Source of the DNA: Lunularia cruciata | Lineage: Eukaryota > Streptophyta > Marchantiopsida > Lunulariales > Lunulariaceae | Reading direction: 5' to 3' | Length of the DNA stretch: 64,000 nt | Assembly (NCBI GenBank): GCA_948567375.1 | Contig: OX419757.1 | Location: 44,454,001-44,518,000, forward strand | Shown here: positions 55,853 to 64,000 of the stretch, one piece after another | How the letters are laid out: the number at the start of each line of letters is the position of its first letter | How positions within the stretch are numbered: position 1 is the first letter of the stretch | The notes under the pieces: generated by a model | Database searches by the model: none | Seen by the model: the letters and a program-made list of their open reading frames with translations, nothing else | Told to the model about the DNA's origin: nothing | Program-made: the position numbers and the translations under genes

Positions 55853-56947
55853 ATGTCTAGAACGAAGAAACGTCAGAAGCCAGGGACGAATCCAGCAGCA
55901 AATTTTGTGGAATCTGGAAATACGAAGCAAGTAGACTCCAAGGGGAAACCAGTGGATGTTAACAGACCCCAGCACTATTACTCCACCAGGCCGCGAGGCT
56001 ATTATAAACCCTTTCCTAAGCCCAGGGGTTATACTCATGCACCAATTCCGATCTTTAAAGAGAAACCAACTACACCCTGTGCGCCCTGTCCATCAATCAC
56101 GTTTCCCTCCCGCCGATCAAGAAGTGCGTCTCCTAGTCCCGAATACCACCAGAGTCATCCTACCAAAAGTCGTCCACGATCTCGAAGTTGTTCGCGAAGT
56201 CACTCTTATAGCCCCAGACATTATGCTCCTCAGCGTGATTTCCACAGCTATGCTCTCAGATACCTCGCTAAGAAAGCGATAAAGCACAGCAGAAAGTATG
56301 CAACCGAACGGCACTTAGAACGAGAAAGAGAGCGAGATAGGTATTACGAACGGAATCCTCCTCCTCTCAGAACACGACATAAACACCGCTACGGACATAA
56401 GCCTTTCAGAAAGAACCGGACCGTATTACAGATTGTGGGTAATGCCCTGAAGGGAGGGTTTAATGCCATCAAAACTTTGATTGAAGATTCACCGCTTGGA
56501 GACTCGGCGAGGTACTGTAGGCGAAGGGTGAAAAGGATTCTGAGACCGATCTGGTGCAATTGCTTGGGGCGAATATGTTTAGGAAAGCCGGCGGACAAGG
56601 TTCAGCGTCACGTTTATTCAACAGGACATACAGTTCGAGACCGTGCTGAACTCTGGAAGAAACAACATCCACGACCCCCCACTCCCATGCCATCAAGCCC
56701 CGAACTGTCTTCTCCAGAACCGGAGCTTAGCATTATCGGTACTTTTGTGGAGAAAGAGAGTGAAAGTAGCCGGTGCAAGAAAGAAGCCACGGCAAGATGG
56801 TGTTTCTCCGGGATTTCAGAATCTCATCCTCCACCCAAATCGCCAGGATGTTCAGTTTGCAGCCTTTTAAATTCCGATGACTTGCCGCCTGTGGGCCACA
56901 CGCACTCATATCCCCAACCAAACGGCGGACGAGTCCTCCACATGTGA
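55853..56947 (+). CDS. 364-aa RS/basic-rich protein, unknown function
   Basis: This is the longest open frame in the window outside retroelement pol genes. The ATG at 55,853 opens MSRTKKRQKPGTNP. Residues 30-75 are rich in Pro, Tyr and Gly; 85-125 form an Arg/Ser-rich tract (SRSCSRSHSYSP and similar); 150-180 are basic and charged (RHLERERERDRYYERN); 190-250 are more ordered, with a possible short helix (LQIVGNALKGGFNAIKTLIE) and a Cys-rich patch (WCNCLGRICLG). The C-terminus is Ser/Pro/Glu-rich. RS tracts occur in splicing factors, but no RNA-binding domain is visible, and such composition is also frequent in weakly conserved fungal proteins. No repeat in the window matches it. I do not assign a function. 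Confidence 0.45.
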   Translation: MSRTKKRQKPGTNPAANFVESGNTKQVDSKGKPVDVNRPQHYYSTRPRGYYKPFPKPRGYTHAPIPIFKEKPTTPCAPCPSITFPSRRSRSASPSPEYHQSHPTKSRPRSRSCSRSHSYSPRHYAPQRDFHSYALRYLAKKAIKHSRKYATERHLERERERDRYYERNPPPLRTRHKHRYGHKPFRKNRTVLQIVGNALKGGFNAIKTLIEDSPLGDSARYCRRRVKRILRPIWCNCLGRICLGKPADKVQRHVYSTGHTVRDRAELWKKQHPRPPTPMPSSPELSSPEPELSIIGTFVEKESESSRCKKEATARWCFSGISESHPPPKSPGCSVCSLLNSDDLPPVGHTHSYPQPNGGRVLHM

Positions 56948-57641
56948 CGCGCACGAATGCTCCAAACGAGTCATGACTGTTTTTACAGATCAAACATAAC
57001 TCCTGGATCCCGGTGTCCCGACTCCTGAGGTCCTCCCAGAGACGACGGTACCCCATGCACCCGGTTCTGAGTGGCCACAATATCCCCCAAAGCATGCTCT
57101 TACAAAAGCTGCGCTGGAATTGTCACTGGGAGGCGCTGTTTTCACCGGGGCAGTCTCTGATTGTCATCAGCTCGGCGGAAATATGGTAAAAAGATGAGGG
57201 TTTCTTTGAACTGATAACAGCCACAACATTACGTAAAGAATCTCATTTTGAAGACCGAGAACAAGTTGGTTGCTCATAGCCAGAGTTGTGCACACAGGAA
57301 GGGCGAAAATGCGCTTTTCTGGAGAATACAGTACCTGAGGTGTCCAGGTACGAACTTTTCTGTGGCCCTACCGTGACTTTTTTTTGGTATGATATGAGCC
57401 CGGTGGAAATGAATTTTGTGATGGATTGTGCGCACCCTTCCTGTTGCGTCACTAATATGATGCTTCATCACCTTCCCCCGGAAATTCCCTCCATGTTTCT
57501 TGAGTTATGTTGTTTTTATGAAGGAAACACACGATTTCCATTCATATACAGCACCGTTCTCTGAAGGGAACGATCACATGGAAAGAAATATTCGGAAACA
57601 ATTTTCCTGGACCTTGGCCATCTGTACTGTAAAATATTGAA
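56948..57641 (+). other. Downstream part of the distinct block
   Basis: No recognised gene. The 92-codon open frame 57,286-57,564 (several Cys, no known motif) could be coding but has no independent support. Base composition is more mixed than in the AT-rich DNA further right. Confidence 0.35.
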
Positions 57642-57797
57642 ATGCTTAGTGCGCTTTGGACTGATTATATAGGCTACGCTCTCGCGTTACAGTAATTGTG
57701 CTTCTATAAAACTTGCACATGCTTAGTGCACTTTGGACTGATTATATATAGGCTACGCTCTCGTGTTACAGTAACCGTGCTTCTGTAAAACCTGCAC
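57642..57797 (+). repeat. Tandem duplication of a 77-79 bp unit
   Basis: The unit starting atgcttagtgc and ending aaaacttgcac is present twice, at 57,642-57,718 and 57,719-57,797, about 90% alike by eye, with a TA insertion in the second. Confidence 0.9.
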
Positions 57798-57982
57798 GCC
57801 ACTCGTAAATGATGAATCACTCAAATGATGTTTCAACGATCCCTTTGACATCTCACTTGAACGAAGAATATCACTGAAATTCTTTAAAAGCAGCTTCACC
57901 TACAAAGATTACTTTGGCAGTTGGGTTCCGATGACGAGTGCCTTATTATCCGCAACAGCTCGGCGGATCTTTATCAGACCTA

Positions 57983-58014
57983 CAGTACTTGCCCGTACAG
58001 TACTGTACAGTACA
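57983..58014 (+). repeat. Clustered TACAGTAC / GTACTGTAC palindromes
   Basis: tacagtacttg, cgtacagtac and tgtacagtac follow one another within about 32 bases. These self-complementary words do not recur elsewhere in the window as far as I can see. Confidence 0.6.
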
Positions 58015-60338
58015 ATCGACTCTCGATCAATACAGAAAATAAATAAATAGAAAGTGGTGTACTTGAAATATTTCAGACATGTGATTTTCATAAATTTTGG
58101 TTAAAAATTAAACCACACTTATAAACATACTGTAATGATCCGAGTTGGATTTCATTGCCTTCATGAAAAGTACAATGAATTGCACTTACTCGTGTAATCT
58201 TTCTATCCCAAAAATTCACTGCTTGCACCGAGAGTTGGCAATCATGCAACTTTTTCGCGAGTCGACATTATGTGTGTTGTTTCTCGACGGCTCGCTTTCA
58301 GTGTGTTTTGTTCCTCTTTCATACGAAGTCTTAGGCACTTTTCCTGGTGTTATATAGGTGTGTTTGCTTTATCTCTCTCTTGATATGGATTGCTGATTCC
58401 AAGACTTATTACACACTTTGAAAACATTTGAATGGAAACCTTTTCGGTGAAACGTCAGTTACTGCTGTTGAGGTAAGACTCTAGAAAACATCCCAAGAAA
58501 CCAAGTGACCAAAGTTCACGTTTAAAAGCGTCGACAACTTATATCCGTGAGTTAGGAAAGATTATCGATCCAGGGTTCTCTACTTATATTACACAATGTA
58601 TTTCACATTTCCTTACTCTACATTTGGAACGTTTTAAATATTCTGGACGGCTGATCACTCTCCTCTTCGGTTCTAAAGGCGGGGTCCCTCGGGTTTCTAG
58701 GGGGACACCGCAGTACTGTGTATTTCTAAAATTCGTATGTCGTAGTCGGATGGACCATCCTTTTAAAATTTTGAGTAACCAAATGTTTCAGCTCTAAAAA
58801 GGTCACAAAACTATATTTGTAGGCCATAAGTTTCTTTTACAATGAACTCAAATAGAAGTTAGCGAGATTATTATAAACACATATAGTTTTAAAATGCTTC
58901 GCTTCCATCCACAAGAATCATGTACTGTTACTTTGAATAATAATTGGCCGTTAGGATGGTAGTGGCTACTTTAAATCATCAAATGCAGAATAGAGTATAC
59001 CATTAATAAATTCTTAACATTTTTGACGATATTGGAAAGATTCTTCTCAATTATATGGACCACCTGTGCTTACCACCAATCTTAGTAGTTCTTGCCATAA
59101 GAAGTATAAATAAAAGTTTAATCCATGAAAGAGCTGGCAATCGTTTGGTTGCAAGTTCTGTCCATCAACAAATGTATTGGTCTTATAGAGAGCCATTATG
59201 TGATTCTTTTTATCAAAATAGATCAAGAACTCATTTAAGTATTTCCAGATAATTTTTTACAGCTTAAGGTACTTTCATTTTACAATAAGACATATATGAA
59301 ATTCTTTTTCTTGGATATAGCATTACCATATGCCCTTATGCAACAAGTCAAGATACTATCCACATCTGAAAGACATGCTACAAGACTTATATATGGATAT
59401 TAAAATTGGTGGTTTTATAAGTAAAAGAGAAACATAACCAACATGCATAAATGAATTATTATATAACTTTGCAAGAGAAACAAATAATTGGAAGTTACAT
59501 CCTAGAGAAACAAGCCTACAATAGGGTGATATCTTAGATTCAGATATTTTCTTATAGATTTATGGTAGTATAAATATCCTAAATGCATCACATCTTTCGC
59601 TCAAAGTGACATTTTGGAAGCAACATATATGTAATTCAATGTGACTTTCATATGCAATAAATAGATGTTCAAAAAATTTTACAAGATTTTTGTTTCTATC
59701 TGCATATTAGATGGAGCACATTCATAGAGATTTTCAACTATAGATCTGCTCTATATTTATCGTATTATGGATTACCTAATATATTAATCCTATGACTGAA
59801 AATAAAGACATATTCAATACCAAAAAATAATTCAAAGTGACACCTAAGATTCACCATGTTAATATTTCAAAACAAACATAGATATCTTAGATGAATTTTT
59901 TGTAGTATAGATATTGTAGACAAGATATCTAAATTTTGAAACAAATATAGATATCTTAGGTATATTTTGATTTTATATGCATCATAGATATAGCATAACT
60001 ATATTTTAAATTGAATATAAACATCTTAAATGCAACACATCCATAATTCAAAGTGTTATCATAGATAGACCATATCTATAGGCTTTATGATAGTATAGAC
60101 ATCTTAGATGCAACTTATCTATATTTCAAAACAAATATAGACTTCTTAGATGGATTAGTTCTAGTGTAGAACTCTAAGGTACTAAACATATGTAGTTTAA
60201 GATAGATAAAAATTCTTTAATAGATTTGTGATAGTGTTGGAATTTTCAATGTTGCAAAACTATTTTGAGAAAATATGCAAACTAATATGATAGCAATAAG
60301 TAGCTAATATCAATTTTGATTTTTGTGATAATAATCAC
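58015..60338. other. AT-rich decayed DNA, no supported gene
   Basis: From about 58.9 kb the sequence is very AT-rich, with a loosely recurring phrase (tagatatcttagatgcaac and relatives). No ORF has domain support. Confidence 0.5.
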
Positions 60339-60488
60339 TTGAAGTTAAATTTTATTAATATTCAACCAAATATTTTTGATATGAAATGCTTTCATATGAT
60401 ATAATTTTAATTCTTTTTACTTTTATATCATATAAAATCACTTGATATCAACAATCTTTTGTTGAATATCAATAAAATTTAACTTCAA
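60339..60488. repeat. Foldback: 64-bp inverted repeat with 22-bp loop
   Basis: The left arm 60,339-60,402 starts ttgaagttaaattttatt. The right arm 60,425-60,488 is its reverse complement, with about nine mismatches in 64. The loop is 22 bases and AT-only except for two C residues. Size and shape fit a small MITE-like foldback or a hairpin RNA precursor. No clear target duplication was seen. Confidence 0.75.
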
Positions 60489-62600
60489 AACAAACAAACA
60501 TCTTGGATGTGATACCTTTGATTCAACATTTCCTAACTTCTATGATTCAAAGTGATATGATAAATAGAGAAAATGTATAGTTAACATATTCTATATTTTT
60601 AAGTAGCATCTTAAATGAAATGCATCTATAGTACGAAAAATGCAATATATTCATTAGCATAGATATTTTGCCTCATTGCAGCACATCTAACACTCTCAAA
60701 ATACATAAATATCTCAGATCATCACAAAGTCAAATACAAAAAATGAAGATATCTTAGATGCAACATATCTATGCTTCAAATAACATCACATCTATAGTTT
60801 AAAACTTTTATTGGTTTTGTGGTAATATTAATGTTACATATTGAAGGGAGAAATGGAAGAATCAACTAAGGAAACTTTGGATGCTTGGGCTCAGCCTGGA
60901 ATTTGGTATTATAGGTAAACAAAGTAGAAGCTTTCAAAGAAGTTTCCTTCTAGAACTACAAATTTTTTCTTGGACTAGGTACTTATTTCATATACTCAAC
61001 CCTTTACAAGTTTATAGAAATTTCTTAACAAGAATTTTTTTATACTTTTAGAACACTCTTAGAATTCCTAGCTTAGAATATCTAAGATATCATAGATATT
61101 ACACAACTTTAGTTCAATGCTTCTCTAATTTGAACTATATGCATAAATATCCTAAATCTATAGCTTAGAACTTCTATATGTTTGGTGTTTATATAATATG
61201 CAGATAAATTACATCTAAGGCTCAAATAGATTTAGAAATATTAGATGTGATTTCTAGATAGAATACAACCAAAGGTCAAATGAGAAAATTGTTTCACTCT
61301 ATAGTTCAAAAAAATATACATCTCTTAGATATCACATTTTGTATGCAAAAATAATGGTAATTCCAAAAAAAATTGTTTTTATCTATAGTGGAATATATAC
61401 AAAGCAAAGTAAAGCATCAACTTTGAATTGAACTCACCACCAAGTTATTCACAAAGAACCTTTACTCCTAGTAAACACTTGTATACAAATTTCTAATCTT
61501 CATCACTCTTAAATAATTTGAAATAGAAGCTTGTGATAGCCCAATGTCAACATACTAATAGTAAAAGTGGTGAGAACAGGTCATCCATTAAAGAATGTGT
61601 CAATTTATGGTTCTTTGTTATTTTCTAATTATATTTCTGGGCAAAACTATGCCTAGAAGAGTGTAGTATCACCCTCCGATGGTGCATTACAAGAAAGGGA
61701 AAAAAATCTTTCACTACAAATCTATTTCAAATTATTATTGAAGGTGATGGCTCATTTCACATTGAAGATTACCACTCCAAAAGCTATGCACTTCCTAGAA
61801 GGTATGGCTTCAAAGCAGTCTTTTGTATCAATTAATTGGCTTGCTCTATGTTTTTGTAGTACTTTCAATGCTATAGGTTACCCAAAAGCCTTCCATACAT
61901 TACCTTGCTTCTTCAGAACTCCAAAGATCAAACACCTCAAATAGGGGTGAATGTCCTTCTACACTCAAGCGCCTATGTTCTTACTTCAAGGTTTCTCCCT
62001 ACTACTCAACAAAATCATCCAATCAATATTCGTTGTGTAGAGAGAGAGAGAGTTTAAAAGATCGCTTTGTTAATTTCCTTGATTACCAAAAATTAGACTT
62101 AAAACACATCAGGCCAAAGCTCAATATACATGTGCCTAATTCTCACCAAAGAGATCAAATGACTAAGTGGAATTGAAGATCTTCTATATACATTTGCATC
62201 ATCTATGACTAATTTTACCTTATATAATGTGGATTAATTAGGCCTCTTCCATGTGTCAAGGAAGATATCAAGTCTTTCTTGGAACATTTTGTGCCTTGGG
62301 GCTTCTGATACTAAAGGTCTTTAGCTACAAAATTTTCCTAATTCTATGAAGGCATTCCATGCCAAAGATATTTTCCACACCATAGGTGTCTTTCACTGTA
62401 ATGGTCTTTTATACTTAGAATATTTGCACTTACTATGCTTTGGCTACATCTAGCCTATAACCCAAAGGTCTTAAACTACAAAGATCTTTGGCTATCCTAT
62501 TGCAAAGAACTAACCTTTGTCTCTCAAGATTCTAATCAGCATGCACCTTCCTTTTGTAACATATGAATTTGAGGAAGATAGTGTTGATAGATTCCATGAA
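60489..62600. other. AT-rich decayed DNA, no supported gene
   Basis: It continues the style of 59-60.3 kb. A short (AG)n run lies at about 62,038-62,052. A 68-codon frame at 61,738-61,944 has no recognisable domain. Confidence 0.5.
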
Positions 62601-63638
62601 CTTCTGGTTAGTGTGCTCTATTAGTTACTATGACAATTGAGGAAGTTGATTTTTTCAATAGACCTTCACCTCCAAAGTCTGAATCTACAGCTTTAGCTAT
62701 AGACTATGAATCACTCCCTTTTGCTTATGTAGATTGTGCTTCTTTGTGCTACTCCTTGTTCTCCTCCTCTCCAAAAGATGATCCTACAAACATAAGGGGG
62801 TTCTCCACTTCTTGCTTCTCTTTGCTCTTGGTGTCTTTGGCTTCCCTCTCCAAAGAATCCTCCACTACCTATGGGTTCTTCCTCACTTTCTTTGCTTGCG
62901 CCTTTGGTATGGCCGGTGTTGTTCTTTTCAGCACTTTGTTGTAGCCCAAGGTGTTCTTTGCTTTTTCCATAAGGCACAAACTTGCCTGAACATGCATAAC
63001 TACATCTGCTAATTTATACTTTGGATAGAAATGGCTTGGGAAATTCTTCTTATCTTCCTTGGTGAGGATGTCCATTACCATATAAAATGCAATAAAAATA
63101 AGGAAAGATGGGTTACTCCTTTCTCCTTGTTCATGTTACCATACATGTCTTAAATCAAGGTATAGAATATGTATGCCCAATTCATCTACTACTTTTCATA
63201 CATGAATTGCAAGAAAATTGCCTTGCTAATGTTGAGATACATTGTCATCTTTGACTTGAAATTTATTATAATTGCTTTGACTATGGTTCTTTGTGTGGAT
63301 CCTTGCAACTTGCTACACTCCATCCATCATTTGTCTCTGGTTTGTTGAAAGAGTCCTTCAACACCATCTATATCCTTGAAAGGTCAATGCCCCTATGTCT
63401 CTAAGGTAATTTTTCTTGGTATAGAGTTCTTTGGACTGAGGACATCTCTTTAGTGCTCCTCTATCTAGGAGAATAGGTTTCCTCTCAAATTGCCACTACA
63501 TAGATCTTAATTATCTCTAATCGTCTAGATCATACTTGAGTGGCTTAATTCCAAGTTCCATAACAAGAAACATAATTTCTTGCTATGGATGAACTCTAAT
63601 TTATAATGTAAAGCCTACTTATTCATTATTGGTGGTAC
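62601..63638. other. Unassigned sequence
   Basis: A 104-codon open frame (62,630-62,944, plus) begins MTIEEVDFFNRPSPPKSEST and becomes hydrophobic (SLLLVSLASLS, FFLTFFACAFGMAGVVLF), which might suggest a membrane segment. The antisense strand is also open there, and I see no supporting context, so I do not call a gene. Confidence 0.4.
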
Positions 63639-64000
63639 TGTAACACCCATTTGTGCATGTGTGTGGTATTGTGATATCTAGCTTGGTATTACAAGTACTT
63701 AAGAGATATTATTTATATATAGATAAAGGATGGTTCTATATTAGTCATGGTTAGCTAAAGTTAGTCATAGCTAAGATAGAGGGGACCTTACTTTAGAGGA
63801 AGTAGAAAAGATGAGCACCACTGTTTTGGATTTTAGTGTGTTGACTTGGTATTATTCCTAGGTGTTTGGCTTTGAGGAAAGAGTTGAGAACTCTTGGGCC
63901 CGCAAGCCTTTTTGTTTTGGATTCTTCTTTAGTCCAAGGATAGCCCATGTAAAGGAATCCTTGACTTAGTGGTTGGGTCAAGATAAGACCACATGCTTAG
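63639..64000 (+). mobile_element. Family D LTR copy 4, start
   Basis: It starts TGTAACACCCATTTG after the flank ggtac and matches D copy 3 closely up to the window edge, where it is cut. Confidence 0.85.

Noticed and set aside
1-64000. CRISPR arrays, bacterial operons, rRNA, tRNA genes, organelle genes
   Set aside because: None found: repeats are irregular or transposon-derived, and no organelle or prokaryotic gene order is seen.

Overview
The window reads as nuclear DNA from a land plant with a large, repeat-rich genome (a gymnosperm, fern or lycophyte would fit; species not determinable). At least two thirds is nested, decayed transposable elements. There are no operons, rRNA, tRNA or CRISPR arrays, and no convincing intact host gene except possibly one open frame at 55.9-56.9 kb.

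The commonest repeat, here called family L, covers roughly 20 kb in eleven copies or fragments. Its sense strand starts TGTGGTACC and ends GGTTGTCACA. Three insertions carry 5-bp target duplications: TTCAT (perfect), AGGAC (perfect) and ACTTC/ATTTT (decayed). At 20.3-21.0 kb two copies flank a Ty3/gypsy integrase tail and a purine tract, so family L is best read as an unusually long LTR (3.3-3.8 kb). Its best copy (7,776-11,592, minus) holds one 868-codon frame with only four nonsense codons, behind a TATA box. The predicted protein has a globular N-terminal part, a charged linker and a long coiled coil.

Layout: 1-4.3 kb, two head-to-head L copies. 5.4-13.2 kb, a family D LTR holding L copy C, which holds L copy B. 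13.3-15.6 kb, a P-family gypsy (LTR and gag). 15.6-22 kb, stacked L copies and the integrase tail. 22-24 kb, a D LTR and a zinc-knuckle frame. 24-27.3 kb, P-family LTR and gag. 27.3-35.7 kb, a younger gypsy with a 917-aa pol ORF (30,960-33,713) and LTRs about 98% alike by eye. 35.7-36.9 kb, the P element again: integrase followed by a C-terminal PHD finger. 37.9-42.7 kb, an Athila/Tat-like gypsy with a family D 3' LTR. 42.7-44.1 kb, L pieces. 47.8-48.6 kb, a PIF/Harbinger transposase remnant. 49.0-54.1 kb, a non-LTR-type reverse transcriptase element with a C-terminal Cys/His motif and a nuclease-like domain, split by L copy A. 54.9-58.4 kb, a block of different texture with a 364-codon RS-rich frame. 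58.9-63.6 kb, AT-rich decayed DNA with a 150-bp foldback. 63.6-64 kb, the start of another D LTR.

The elements form a nesting record rather than a pathway. The points most worth follow-up are the LTR-embedded ORF of family L, the integrase-PHD fusion of family P, the RT plus nuclease element, and the origin of the 54.9-58.4 kb block.
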